Below, piece by piece: positions 24,012 to 35,590 of a stretch of 64,000 nt of DNA (position 1 is its first letter; each line of letters opens with the position of its first letter). Made by a program: the position numbers and the translations under genes. The stretch is from Liopterus haemorrhoidalis (Eukaryota; Arthropoda; Insecta; Coleoptera; Dytiscidae), in assembly GCA_963971575.1 (NCBI GenBank), contig OZ020616.1:27074306-27138305 (forward strand). The letters are read 5' to 3'. The notes beneath the pieces are model-generated. The model made no database searches. It had not been told where the DNA came from and saw nothing but the letters and a program-made list of their open reading frames with translations.

Positions 24012-24196
24012 CAGTAAAACCTCGATTATCCAGACCTCGATTTTCCGAATTTTCGATTATCCGGATTCTTTTAAACGAGGAAATTATTTTACGAATTCGC
24101 TGTGTTACGCCGCTGTGTACCGGTTTTCACGTCATGACGTGTCTCGACGTGCGATTTAAATATTTTCTTTTAATATTACCGATATGTCATCGAAAA

Positions 24197-24293
24197 AAAA
24201 AAAAACGTGTTGTACTATCTTTAAAAGACAAATTAGATATCAACTGATGATATCTAATTTGTCTTTTAAAGATAGTACAACACGTTTTTTTTT
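24197..24293. repeat. Perfect 46-bp hairpin, loop ACTGA
   Basis: The arms start AAAAAAAAACGTGTTGTAC and are exact reverse complements around the loop ACTGA (24243-24247). Confidence 0.9.
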
Positions 24294-24300
24294 CCTCATT

Positions 24301-24339
24301 TCACCTCATTTCAATGCACTGAGCATTGAAATGAGGTGA
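24301..24339. repeat. Perfect 17-bp hairpin, loop ACTGA
   Basis: TCACCTCATTTCAATGC and its reverse complement enclose ACTGA (24318-24322), the same loop as the larger hairpin just upstream. Confidence 0.9.
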
Positions 24340-24588
24340 TTCAGGACGTTATTGGGCTGATAAATATGGCGTCGGCACTTCCACAATATCGGATACAAAA
24401 AACAAAGTAAGAAAATTACACAGTTTACTGAACGTATATATATATCAATTAAAAAAAAGATTCATGATTATGTACGTAATTTTTCTTTCCTATTTCTCCT
24501 CACTTTTTTTTTCGATTATCCGGATTTTTCGTTATCCAGACTACATTCATCCCCGACCTAGTCCTGATAATTCAGGTTCTACTGTATA

Positions 24589-24911
24589 CAGTAATACCAC
24601 ACACAGTACGGTTAATAGGTTCCTCTAGTATGTCGTAATATTTGTATCCGCACTAATCGGGGTATAGGTACTATATTTACATACTAAAATTGATAATTGA
24701 TTTCAAAAAAATTCATTTTAAATTCAAGTATCGAGTACCAAGAGTTTCGAAGTTGGTTCGGCAATTTTCGCGTGTTGTTCGGGAAAGCCGGGAAATTATG
24801 AATATTTTTTTTTGTCAAGCTATAAATTAATAAAATTAACAATTTTGATTTTTACAACAGTACTATAGCGAATCCGTACTGTACGAATCAGCACTATGCG
24901 GGGTATTACTG
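24589..24911. mobile_element. Second TA-flanked MITE, back-to-back
   Basis: Ends CAGTAATACCACACACAGTA and GCACTATGCGGGGTATTACTG, TA-flanked (24587-24588, 24912-24913). Its left flank touches the right flank of the 24012-24584 element, leaving only TATA between them. The body is non-coding. Confidence 0.75.
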
Positions 24912-24913
24912 TA

Positions 24914-25222
24914 TTTGTATATTTTTTTGTTAATGGTAAATAAACATAACAAACATATGTAGTAATATTATAATAATAGTAATAATAATAATTGAGACTC
25001 TGTAGACATACATCTTGTAAGAAAAGGTTTGAAATAAAAATGAATAATAATAATAATAATAAAAATAATAACCATAATAGATTCGCAAAGCGCAAGCAGC
25101 CCATAAGGTAGAGAAGATAAGTTCTTTGATACTACACCCCTAGAACTATATGAAAGTTGGAGTGAAGTTTCTGCTAGTTTTATTAGCGCTGTATAAACAA
25201 GCTGTATACTCGTATATGATAT
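24914..25222. other. No gene seen; TAA-rich sequence
   Basis: Contains an AATAATAAT stretch near 25040-25075. Confidence 0.4.
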
Positions 25223-25730
25223 ATTATTGTTTAATAGTAAACAATAATAAAGGCCCAGCTTGTTGAACAACTATGGTATTCTCCAGCACTGTCGGTCTCT
25301 CGCCTTTCTTTTTCTCAGTTCTTATTTGTTGTATCTCTATTTGTTCCAAGTCTTTTCGGACCACATAAAGACACTTATTTTTAGAACGTCTTCTTGTATT
25401 CTTGACAACTATTTCTCTTTGGAGTATTATTTCTGGTACTGTGTTTTCTGATAGAAGAGCCATAATCGTCTTAATCTTTGTCCTTTAAATACACACCCTG
25501 AATTGAAATTCCTGTGCGGTTTCCTTATTTCTTCATTTGTTATACGCAGTACTATATCACCCAGTTTCATAAATAGACATACATTTGTCTTGGCACTTTT
25601 CTCTCCCATATTTCCAGTCTGTTTTTGTTAAAATTATTCATTGACCATTGCTTAAAATCCATAGATCACAATTGGTCTAATTACTGCCTTGTACACGAGT
25701 ACTCATTTTACGCTTTAGGTACTCGAAGTT
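25223..25730 (-). pseudogene. LINE reverse-transcriptase C-terminal remnant
   Basis: Read on the minus strand across frames: VYKAVIRPIVIYG, then LRITNEEIRKPH, FKGQRLRRLWLF, ENTVPEIILQREIV and KNKCLYVVRKDLEQIEIQQ. This order follows the C-terminal third of RTE/Jockey-type retrotransposon polyproteins (LYKTLIRPVLLYGSETW…NEEIR-LY…KGQRLRWLGHV…GRPKKRW-D-V-KDLE). Stops and frameshifts are numerous. It is part of an old 5'-truncated insertion and encodes nothing functional. Confidence 0.65.
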
Positions 25731-27990
25731 TAGTTTATCGAAAGCTTTGCCACAGATTTATTTTATTCCAGTTTTTTTTTTTTTTATTATTCTCGTAATA
25801 ATAGAACATGCTGATAGAGATCTACTAAATATATATTTAAAATATATATATATAACTAGCTGATAAATATTATAAAATACCGACTAAACTATGTAAACAA
25901 AAAAAGCAACAAGTAAGTTAAACCATACAAGGACATTTTAAAGTTAAATAAGCGGAACAGTTTTATGAGTAGTACTAATGTGCGGCCCGTGACAGACCAC
26001 AGTGAGAGTGTCGGAAATGTAACGAGCAAAGGACAATTTTTAAAGCTACTAATTATATTTCTTTGACTGTATTGATTTTGTTTCATGTTGTTCTATTTGT
26101 GAATGTCACCTGTCATTTTGTTTCCCTACCACCTGCGACGTTATTTTGGTTTGGAACTCAAGCAAAGTCATAGAAATAAATCATCAATGTTATGGTTTTC
26201 ATTTTCTGAGTCCAGCCGCCAAAGAGACCGCATGTGGTTGAAAAGACCTTCAGTAAACCATTCTGTAACCTAACAAACGAACTCTGATGTGCCCGTAAGT
26301 CCTAAATTAAATTAAGACAATACAGTTCTGTACTTTCACAAGATTTAAGTTTTAATTAAGCACTGTCTTTGTAGAAAAATTCTCCTTACGAGACAAGATC
26401 TGCACAACATGTGCTCGTTATGGTGCGGGGAATTTTTTAATTTCAACGATTTAGGGGGCGATTCTACATTTCCTCTTAAACCAGGGATTTTACTTACAGG
26501 GAGTTTGACAAGCTTAATACAGCCTTTCTTCTCATAATATTGGCACATGTATCATTTTATTCGTCCAGATTTTTTCTGTATAAGAAACTAATTGTATATA
26601 TTTAATTTAGATATATGCATTCTATGTATATTTGAAATATTATTTAAAATTTTTATTAACATGTTCATTAACTGTAGACTAATTTTGTTTCAGATTATTA
26701 GTTTTGTATTAAGAAATCATACGGTTGTGCGCTCCCTTAAGTTCGTCTTCCTAACGAATCTTCAGTCTTCCTCTTCTTCTGGATGTCTCTCTATCACATC
26801 ATTTGCTCACTATATTCTCTTGTGCCCTGCTAATTTCCGTTTTAAAGATTTACAAAAAATAACTACATCAGTTAATCCTGTTTTTTTTTTTTTAATGTCT
26901 GTTAGACTTTCTAATATGCTGACTTGAGTACGAATTACAGTATGATATTGATAGTTTGACACATACGATCACCCAGAGGGAGGGGTTCGTGGGCTTGAGC
27001 CCACCCCCAACATTTAAAAAACGTTTTTAAGGGTACATTTGTCTTATAATTGAACCTGAGCCTTCTTAATAAAAACATTTGGCTTCTAAGCCCTCTCCAA
27101 ATAAAAACTTCTGAGAGCGTGCCTTATTTTATGTAAATAAGTGACGAAATGTGCGAAAAAGTCATGCAAAATATGGCTGAAAGAGCACGGCATTACGTTG
27201 CGGTCAGAGGCGGTCATTTGACCTGCATTATATTCCATACATGATTATAAAATTTCAATAAACGATTTATAGATGTAATGTCATTCACCTATCTTTCGCT
27301 TTTATATCCAATGAATAAAATGTATGTCAATTTTACATAAACATAATTCTCACTATTGATTTTTTACGAATTGTTTTATTACTAAATTTATAGTTTTATT
27401 TATTTATGCCAAGACGAAGGTGCAAACAATTCCACAACAGTTAAATTTTTGTTATTAAATTAAATAATTAAACATTTTATGCGTCAAATGTAATTAACTA
27501 CAACAAAATGCACAACTAGTAGTTTTCTACCTGAGATGTTCGTGTGCTCGTATTCCAAGTATTTTCTTTGATATATGATTTACTGCCGTAAATGTGTGGT
27601 AATAGGTTTTATATTCTTTCGTGCATTGTTTTTAAAAAAAAAAACAACACACATAAAAATATATCATAATGTCAATTGTATATTTTAGATTTTATGAGCC
27701 TGAAGAATCATATGTTGTACTAAAATAAATCTGTTTAGCATCAAATTTCACCTGTTTTCTTTAACTTAAGCTTAAATGTATTTTTAAAATTTCATCACAA
27801 AAAAGATTTTGCGCGAGGATAATAACAAAATGTGTATATAGACCCGGCTGTAAAGAAATACATTGGGAGTTAAATAAAGCAGTGAAAACCTTTTTGCTTA
27901 AATGAATATTTAAGAAAAGTTTTAAACATATGCTGTACGAAACGAGAGTAAATATTTCTTTTTTGCTTTTGTGTTAAGGTCTGATACAGA
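25731..27990. other. No gene seen
   Basis: AT-rich. Near 26977-27010 a GGGGTTCGTGGGCTTGAGCC palindromic stretch resembles MITE termini. The 26592-26927 open frame may be antisense to a decayed LINE, but no motif is convincing. Confidence 0.35.
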
Positions 27991-28148
27991 CAGATCAATT
28001 CTGTAAAAAGTTTCTGTGTAGTAACGTTACTACAAGATAAAATATTATAAAAAGTATAATGACTTTCATTCATGATAGTAACTGACCTTGCTCATAGTGA
28101 CACATTTAGTTACTATGTTTATAGTAACTGAGTTACAGAATTGGTCTG
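27991..28148. mobile_element. 158-bp MITE, copy 2
   Basis: Same length and overall sequence as 11527-11684, with ends CAGATCAATTCTGTAA and TACAGAATTGGTCTG. No clear flanking duplication at this copy. Confidence 0.7.
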
Positions 28149-28250
28149 ATTATGTGTATATGGTGCTACTTGTCATACAACGCGTGTTACAATGGATCTT
28201 TTGTAAGAAATATTTCGAAAAAATTTATAAAACAAAAATTATTTAGTTAG

Positions 28251-28309
28251 TAAAAATCTAGGACAGCAGAATTAGGAAAACGATAATAGATAATAAACCT
28301 TTTACGAAG
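28251..28309 (+). repeat. 59-bp dispersed repeat, copy 2
   Basis: 56 of 59 identical to 19532-19590. Confidence 0.8.
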
Positions 28310-28506
28310 CCACCGTAGTTGGTTTAAAGACACACAGATGTCGCCCTATTCGTAACTCACTAATTTCCAGAGCTATAAACGCTGCCGTAAATGTTAAAAC
28401 TATCTATTAAACATATCCATAACGCACAGTCTACAGTCAACTAATTTAAAGAGCTCTGAACGCAGCTTAAGTTGTTTAGCTGCATAGTGCAAAAGATGCT
28501 GTAAAT

Positions 28507-28800
28507 CAGTGGTTCCCACACTTTTTCGCTCTCGATCCACAAATTTAAAATATGTTGTATTGATGACTCATTGTACCTATTCCTAACGTGACGAAAAAAA
28601 AAGAAAGAAATTCCAGAAAGATGATGAGCAAAAGAAAGGTTTTCGGAAAACGTGATGAGCAAATAAAAGAGATTTCCTGAACCTGATGAACAAAAGAAAG
28701 AGACATTCAATGAGTAAACAAAATCCCAGTTTATACAAGTATCTAAAAGGGTTCGTGACCCATCGAAATTCTTTTTCGACCCAAATTTGTGTTGAATAAA
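28507..28800. mobile_element. Possible hAT MITE, left end only
   Basis: Begins CAGTGGTTCCCACACTTTTT, a hAT-style terminus. TTTTTCGACCC-type words occur near 28770. A matching right end and duplication could not be found. The interior repeats GATGAGCAAA(T/A)(A)GAAAG units (28620-28700). Confidence 0.35.
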
Positions 28801-29063
28801 TCTTAGTTCAATAAATTTTTGATATAAATATAATATAATTTTTTCTTTTACTTAATATCCTAAAAAGAAATAACTACTCAGAAATAACTAAAATTGACTA
28901 GGGCCCCAAACAAGCTTAATCCGGCCATGCACTGGTTCCATATTACGCCAATTGTAAATAGAACTGGCATGATTTTTTACCTATTTTTCCTATTCTAACC
29001 CCAAAAACTTTATTTTACTCCTCCACCAAATATATTGTCTGTTCCAAAATCAAATATTTGGTA

Positions 29064-29402
29064 CAGTTAAGGACATAAAAAAATAGGACACCTTTTTAAT
29101 CTAGTATGTACATTTTTTCTAAAATTAATTTGTTTAAATCAGGTTTTCTAATTATGACATCTGTCAAACATTAACTTGTCAATATATTTTCAACACTGCA
29201 AAACAAGTATGCCCTCCATTAATAATTTTGTTAAGGCTAACATAATTGCTAAAGAAAGGGAGATGGATGGTCGGTGCGGCGAATTGCATGCTTTTATAAA
29301 TAAAATTGATACACGTTTTGGATATAGACGCCTACTATTCAATTTCGAATAGATTCATACTAGACAAAAAAACGGGGTCCTATTTTTTTATGTCCTTAAC
29401 TG
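29064..29402. mobile_element. Tc1/mariner-like MITE
   Basis: Terminal inverted repeats of about 27 bp begin CAGTTAAGGACATAAAAAAA, with TA on both sides (29062-29063, 29403-29404). The interior has a short open frame starting MPSINNFVKANIIAKEREMD, which could be a remnant of a transposase N-terminus, but I cannot confirm it. The element lies at or inside the 5' part of the Penelope-like remnant. Confidence 0.75.
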
Positions 29403-29714
29403 TACATTGATATATCAATTAAACTAATAATTATCAATCGATGTTTTTGCAATCAAGTTTCATTTGCAAGACTTTAGACATGCTATGGGATCCCTTCTAA
29501 GCTCTTTGTTCAGCGAAATATATATGGATTATTTTGAAAAAATATTATTATAAAAAAAAAAAAATAAATAAATAAAAAGAGCTCATGTACTAACTATAGG
29601 TATGTAGATGACATAATTATCTCTTGGCTGGGCACAGGCAGACAATTTGAGCAATTTTTCAACAACTGTAATTCGATTAATAAAAACATCCAATTCACTA
29701 AAGAAAAAGAAATA

Positions 29715-30244
29715 CCGTATATTCCGGCGTATAATGCGCACCGGCGTATAACGCGCACCTCAAATCTGAATAGATTTATTTTTATTTTTGCATGTATTCC
29801 TCGTATACCGCGCACCCTTATAATCTGCTTTCCTGGAAACACTTTTATGCCAATATTCCTTCATAACAACCGTATGTATAAACTAATGACGAAAGTATAT
29901 CTGAATTTGATGAACTTTTTATGTCATAATAAAGATTATTTAAATTAATAATTAAGGTAATTTTTTTTGTTATGTATATAAATAATATAAATAAATATGT
30001 ATAAATTTAGATAGTTTGGTTGATTAGTATTTATATTATGTATTCATTATATAACAGTTATATTCATTATATAAATAAGATTTTTGTTATATAATATAAC
30101 AGGAATCTTATTTATACCCTATTTACACTATTACCATTCTAATCTTCGAACGGGTAAGTTATATACCCGGCGTATAACTCGCACCCAACAAATTTGACAA
30201 AACTTTCAATGTTAAAAGTGCGCGTTATACGCCGGAATATACGG
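29715..30244. mobile_element. TA-flanked MITE inside the Penelope-like element
   Basis: Terminal inverted repeats of 27 bp (26 matching) begin CCGTATATTCCGGCGTATAA, flanked by TA (29713-29714, 30245-30246). The CCGGCGTATAACGCGCACC unit is repeated in tandem at the left end and again near the right end. Non-coding. It splits the reverse-transcriptase reading after FTKEKE. Confidence 0.85.
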
Positions 30245-30544
30245 TATATAGTTCCCTGGCTTTAAAACTATCTGGATTTAACTATCGCTAAATTTCAAAA
30301 CTAACATGGATTCAAAATTTACAGAAAACCCACTCATACAAACACTCTCCTTCACAACTATTCAATTCACCCAACATCACATAAATTAGCATTCCATAGT
30401 ATGATTCATCGTTTAGTAACAGTGCCCTTAAACACATTAGATTTCAACAATGATATTTCCATAATCAAGACCATAGCAGTAAACAACGGTTACAATCCTC
30501 AATTAATTGACACCCTATTTTAGCCAAAAAAAACTCAAAGAATT

Positions 30545-30816
30545 GATTCGAACCATTTATTGTTCGAATGCCCAATTCATTTTCGCAATCGTAACTTATT
30601 CATACAAAATTTATTTTTCCAAAAAATATCCTTACCTACCAATATTCAGACACTTCTTGCTACTAACTCTCTAGATATTTATTTAATTGTTTATAGCTAT
30701 ATTAAAGCAGAAAATATCAAATTATAAATGTAATTTTAAAAACCTGTAATGTATTTATTTATATCTGGCTAATAGCCAAAGCTGTTAAAGCCAACAAATA
30801 AAAGGAAAAAAAAAAC
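30545..30816 (+). mobile_element. 5'-truncated LINE tail inside the Penelope-like element
   Basis: Encodes NHLLFECPIHFRNRNLF and then YLIVYSYIKAENIKL before a stop at 30724-30726. This is followed by a 3' UTR with ATCTGGCTAATAGCCAAAGC and ending in a short poly(A). The HLLFECP motif is the zinc-like end of Jockey/I-type polyproteins. The insert is bounded by 14-bp copies AAACTCAAAGAATT (30531-30544) and AAACTCAAACAATT (30817-30830), 13 of 14 identical. They form a target-site duplication, which supports target-primed insertion. Confidence 0.8.
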
Positions 30817-31460
30817 AAACTCAAACAATTAGCCCTTAACAAAATCTATCCTAAAATTAACGAAACAGATCCTATCAAATACGTTTCGGTGCCTTACTTG
30901 GGCTCTATCAGTAACAAAATAGCTAACAAAATGAACTTTAGCAATGTCAAAGTTTTATTTAGAACTATTAACAATATTAAAAAATCTTAATTAGTAAATA
31001 ATAAACACAAATTAGTAAATAATAAACACAAAGCAAATGTACTGGACAAGAGTGGCCGCCTATTGTGGCCAAACAGGAGGATCTTTTGCCATCCGAATTG
31101 AAGAAAACAGAAACTGCTGGAAAAAACAAAAAATTTATTCCACATTCGCTGTACATCTGAACTCAGAAAAACATTCTTCAAACTTCAAGCCAGATGTTAT
31201 TCATTCACAACCAAAAGGCCCAAAATTAAATTTATTGGTGGCGCACGACATAAAGAAATTGTCCAAACAAGGAAAAACCCTTAATGACTAACTTGTCTAC
31301 CTCTCCTCTCATAGGATTAACATTATTAAATTCTTATTTAAGTAAGAACAGTCTGATTTAAGTTGTAATGTTTGTATCTTATTTCATTGCTTTGAAAATG
31401 GCGAAAGTCGAAACTAGTGAGCAGTTATTAAATAAAAATAGAGAAAATTTACAATGTTTT

Positions 31461-32929
31461 TTATTTCAACAATTATTAAAGTAAAATATAAAGGTGTGAA
31501 AATAATTTTCATCTGTTAACTAAACAAATTCAAAGATTAAAGGATAAGCCTAAATACAAAAATAGTAACATATTTTTTGGAGTATTTCTATTAAAATTAT
31601 TTAGAATTCCATATTATTTCAGTACCTAGTTAAAAACGTAAAAGCAATTTCGCTGTTTTAGCTTTATGCTATTATAAAACCCAATATTCTGGCTCATTTT
31701 CGGGTCATGTCTAATATAGTTCAGAGTAAAATTTTCTCACCTGGAGCAATGAGTTGGCTTGCTCAGAGATGGACGGTCCCAGTGGGATTGTTCCACATGG
31801 CACAGGGAGGTTTACGGGAAACGCTAACTATAGTTTATATCGGATCGTTCCTTGGTACACAATGAATGTCCTGACGCATGTCGTGTTTGATGGCTGACGC
31901 TTTATTGCGACTTTATATGTATTATATGCTTGCTTTATTTTTTAAAATACTTGCAATACTAAAACGGAGTAAATTTACAGTGATAAGTAAGTACTTGGGA
32001 TTTTATATGCTAAAATAATATACTATCCTTTTATTCCAATCCTTTTCTTGTAATTTTATTTTCACATACAGATAAGAACCGTTCGGTATTTTTACATTTC
32101 CATGCATAGTATTTCCATCAGAAAATAATGTTATTGCCCCAAATTTTAATATTGAGGTGTTTTGGCAAGTGTGTGGCGTGCAGAACATACAATGCTTAAT
32201 CAGATACACTTCCCGATTAATTGTGTATAAAGCCTCGCCTATAATAGATATATAGCACAAACATAGCACGTGCATAAAGAAGAGTACAAAGAGAAAAACT
32301 GTGCTGAACATCTGTTTTTAACAAACAGAATAAAGAAAGTCTTGTGATTCTTATGTTATGCCTGTTATGCCTTCATTATAAATGAGGCTTTATTTGTATT
32401 CATACAAATGTTTTCTTGCGACACTTTTCAATTTAATTGGACTTTACTATATAGTCGAGTTTACAATACACGTTTTAAATATATGTTTGGACGTAAATAC
32501 AAATATTTCGTACAAAATTAGTAACAATTACGAATATTATATTTTAATGCGTAATGCATATTATGCGTTTTTAAACATTTATTCCCGGCTATGGCAGAAA
32601 CTAATTATTAAAATTAATATTTGCGGACGCAAAATCTGATACATAAAAACAGATTAATGTGGAATTGTGGAATTTAAAATCTGGTTTTTGACGCTAATTA
32701 ATGGTTATTATTATTTTACTCTAAGCCTACCATATATTTTGCTTATTTAAAATGGGGTAAAATGAACAAACCAGATTCAGATTTGCTCCAAATTTTAACC
32801 CTAATAGATTTACTAGCATTTATTTTCTAAATTTATTATCAGACGATATGAATTATATAAAAGATAATCTTCTTATTATCTGTGAAATATGTGAAGAGAA
32901 TAATAATAATAATAGGATAGGTACATAAT
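31461..32929. other. No gene seen
   Basis: AT-rich sequence with several 80-100 codon chance frames but no recognisable motif. Confidence 0.4.
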
Positions 32930-33000
32930 ATCTAGATCAGTGTTTCTCAACCTTTTCTGGCATGGGACCCCCGAAATTATATCAATATTGTCTGCGGCCC

Positions 33001-33003
<3 letters not shown>

Positions 33004-33062
<59 letters not shown>
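33004..33062. repeat. (AT)n microsatellite
   Basis: About 29 uninterrupted TA units directly after CGGCCCCCC. Confidence 0.95.
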
Positions 33063-33065
<3 letters not shown>

Positions 33066-33251
33066 GCGGATATACTTATTAACATAGTCGCCCTCGCCCG
33101 TAACCGGAGTGACAAAAAAACAATTGAACAATAATGAATAATATATTTGACAGTTATACAATAAACGTTTTTGTACAATATATTTACAATAAAAATATAT
33201 AATAAAATGTGGAAGTAAGGCGTTATTATTATCTGTTCGCTCACACTTCCC

Positions 33252-33254
<3 letters not shown>

Positions 33255-33324
<70 letters not shown>
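33255..33324. repeat. (AT)n microsatellite
   Basis: About 35 uninterrupted AT units. Confidence 0.95.
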
Positions 33325-33326
<2 letters not shown>

Positions 33327-34257
33327 TGTATCAAGATAGAGGGAACACGATTTTTCTCGAAAAGGCAACTTCGGAAAAATTTTGAACTAAAATTTATATA
33401 CAAAACATTAAATGGTAGTATTGAAATTTTCCGGTACAGGATAGAAAGTACAGGTTATTAAGGACAGTTTCGAATTGTTATATGGGAACGTATGTCATAT
33501 TGAGTATCTTTGGATAGACCTTTTCAAAAGAAACAACTTTTACTTAAACATTTTTTCAGTATCTTTTACGGTTGACAAAAAACTATAATATATATGACGA
33601 TTATATTCCCTACAACGACTTGAAAGTAAAGTAGTTTTATTTACAAGTGTTCAAAGTGCCTTATATTTTGATTTAAACACATTCGCATCCTTGCTCTTGA
33701 GTTATCTGTAGCTCGGAGAGTAATAAAAAAAATATTTAAAAAAATATTGCACTATTAAGTCGTACCTACTTGAAAGTACAACTTGAATTTTGATTGCTTT
33801 TGATCAGTTTGTTAAGCAAAAGCTCATTTTACTCATTATAAAGTTAGCTAGTGACACCTTTAGAAAATTAATACTCCATTTAGTTCCGCTTAAACGTTTG
33901 AAATAGCCTGTAGCTTAAATTAGTTGTCAAAATAAGTAATTAGATAGAATAATAAATAAAATATTTATTTTATTTATGTTGTGAAAGGTATATTTTTCTG
34001 AATATAAATATAAGACTCGTATTTATAAATATGAATAAAATTTATATCTTGCAATATTGAGCGCATTGCTATTATATTTTGATGTTTTGATCTTGTATGA
34101 CTTCGCGGCTCCCCTGTTAAGAAACGCTGGTCTAGATGACATGTAAAGTTCTTAGATCTGCGTTACTGTATTAAAGCTATGCGGTCAGCGTGACGTACGG
34201 ACATTTCCTATTATCCCAGTTTATATAGGCTTGATAATAATATTATTAAATTTTACG

Positions 34258-34870
34258 ATTTCGTAGGTATGACGAAAGAAACTCCAGAAACTCTTAAACC
34301 TTCACTCGTGCCTGTCTGTACTGCAGAAATTATTATTTGAAATTTGACATATGTACATATCACAGTTCTACGATCAGCATATAGCAAAAATATTGAGGTT
34401 TCGAAAAATTTCATCGACCTAAAAATATATACAAGTTATGTTTTTTTGCTTGGCCATATCGTTTTTAAAAAAGTTATAATTTTTTATTACAATACATCTT
34501 TACCATTACAGTTAATGAAAATACAATATAATGCAAACTTGTTAATGATAAAAATACCTACTTTAGTATATCAATCTAATTACTAAATAATAGAAATCGT
34601 TAGGGGTGTCAGGCTATTCTGGTGTCAGCCAGATTATTCGAAATATTGGTATATTATTTAAATAAATTTTGAGTGGAGCATAAATGCTTAATAGGTTTTA
34701 AAAAAATGTGACATATATTGTCCCCCACGCTATATCCCAGAGAGGTTGCTTTAAATATCTGAAAAAAATAGAGTATTGCGAATTGATGTGAATCGGAATA
34801 GCATACTCACAATATTTAATCTGGTTAATTTTTGAAAGTTAACCGTATTATTGTTACTTTTTGTAGTGAT
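34258..34870 (+). repeat. Dispersed AAACCCTTATA-family repeat, decayed copy
   Basis: TCGTAGGTATGACGAAAGAA, CTTCACTCGTGCCTGTCTGT and TGAAATTTGACATATGTAC correspond to the landmarks of the better copies. The distal block CCCCCACGCTATATCCCAGA…ATCTGAAAAAAATAGAG matches the distal block at 10280-10330 and 55125-55200. Confidence 0.5.
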
Positions 34871-35039
34871 AAAAAAGAATCAATTTAAAAAATATAATAT
34901 GGAGCACCAAATAAGAGATCTTGAAGACTAGATAATCGACCAAAAATTAATTTATCAAAAATAGAAACAGCCCAGCATTCGGGTCGATATTGTTCAAAAA
35001 AATATTTAATTTAGGGCAACAAATGAAAGATATTGAAAC

Positions 35040-35590
35040 AGATAATCGAATCTTCTTTTTCTTCTACTTCTTCTTCTTTGGGCACTATCAATCAAGTTGA
35101 CTTTTGGCCTCACTCACGTAAGCCCTCCATCTCGATCTATTCATTGTCAAGTCTTGCCAAGTACCCTGTGTCCCAATACTTGTTAGATCTTCGGTTAGCT
35201 GAATGTTATATTAATTATTATTAATATTATTAATTGTATTTATTATTTTCGGTTAGCTGATCTCTCCATCTCTTGCGAGGACTTCCCACTGGCCGACGGG
35301 TATTCAATCTTCCTAACCATTCTGTTCTCCCTCATCCTCATAACGTGTCCTATCAACTGTAATCGTCTGCCTCCGAGTTTTTGGATGATACTTGGCCTTG
35401 AGTACAGTTCTCGTATATCTTTGTTCTTACAGATTCTCCATTCACCATTAATTTGAATGGGACCAAAAATTCTGCGTAATATTTTATTTTCGAAAACTAT
35501 GAGGTGTTGTCGATCTCGCTTTGTTACGGTCCATGTTTCGGAGCCATACATAAGTACGGGACATATTATAACTTGGTTTAACCTGATCTT
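35040..35590 (-). pseudogene. LINE reverse-transcriptase C-terminus and tail
   Basis: On the minus strand: MYGSETWTVTKRDRQHLIVF, ENKILRRIFGPI, GEWRICKNKDIRELYS and GGRRLQLIGHVMRMRENRMV. This is the classical C-terminal segment of RTE-type retrotransposon polyproteins, downstream of the RT catalytic core. After a frameshift the minus strand still reads like the tail (RW-DQLTEDLTSIG…DRWRAYV) down to about 35040. A short duplication, CGGTTAGCTG at 35194 and 35250 separated by an ATTATTA-rich filler, interrupts it. It is 5'-truncated and non-functional. Confidence 0.8.

Larger units (their letters stand above)
24012..24584. mobile_element. Tigger/pogo-like MITE with two perfect hairpins
   Basis: Left end CAGTAAAACCTCGATTATCC and right end …TTCAGGTTCTACTG, TA-flanked (24010-24011, 24585-24586), with repeated CGATTATCCGGA words. 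This terminus is typical of pogo/Tigger elements. The interior holds a perfect 46-bp inverted repeat (24197-24242 with 24248-24293) and a perfect 17-bp one (24301-24317 with 24323-24339). No transposase. Confidence 0.8.
29405..31460 (+). pseudogene. Penelope-like element, broken by nested insertions
   Basis: Reverse-transcriptase pieces: HAMGSLLSSLFSEIYMDYFE (about 29478-29545, where AMGSPLSP is expected), then NYRYVDDIIISWLG at about 29590-29630 with the catalytic YVDD. After a 530-bp MITE the frame resumes with LDLKLSGFNY (30252 on). Next comes the segment HSMIHRLVTVPLNTLDF, then KTIAVNNGYNPQLIDTLF (30380-30523). A LINE tail interrupts. The protein then continues with LALNKIYPKINETDP and PYLGSISNKIANK. 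A GIY-YIG-type endonuclease region follows: YCGQTGGSFAIRIEE, then CWKKQKIYSTFAVHLNSEKH (31060-31290). RT plus GIY-YIG endonuclease in this order defines Penelope-like elements. Stops, frameshifts and the insertions make it dead. Confidence 0.8.
32938..34129. mobile_element. hAT element carrying two (AT)n arrays
   Basis: Left end CAGTGTTTCTCAACCTTTTC and right end …TTAAGAAACGCTG, with flanks ATCTAGAT (32930-32937) and GTCTAGAT (34130-34137) identical at 7 of 8. The 1192-bp interior has no transposase. It shares TAGTTCCGCTTAAACGTTTG with the hAT fragment at 20930. Long (AT)n arrays sit near 33004-33062 and 33255-33324. Confidence 0.8.

Noticed and set aside
26592..26927. 111-codon hydrophobic open frame
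   Set aside because: Composition is that expected of AT-rich DNA (Phe, Ile, Leu); the antisense reading vaguely suggests LINE debris, but no motif holds up.
32876..33403. 175-codon Tyr-Ile repeat protein
   Set aside because: Produced by the two (AT)n arrays.
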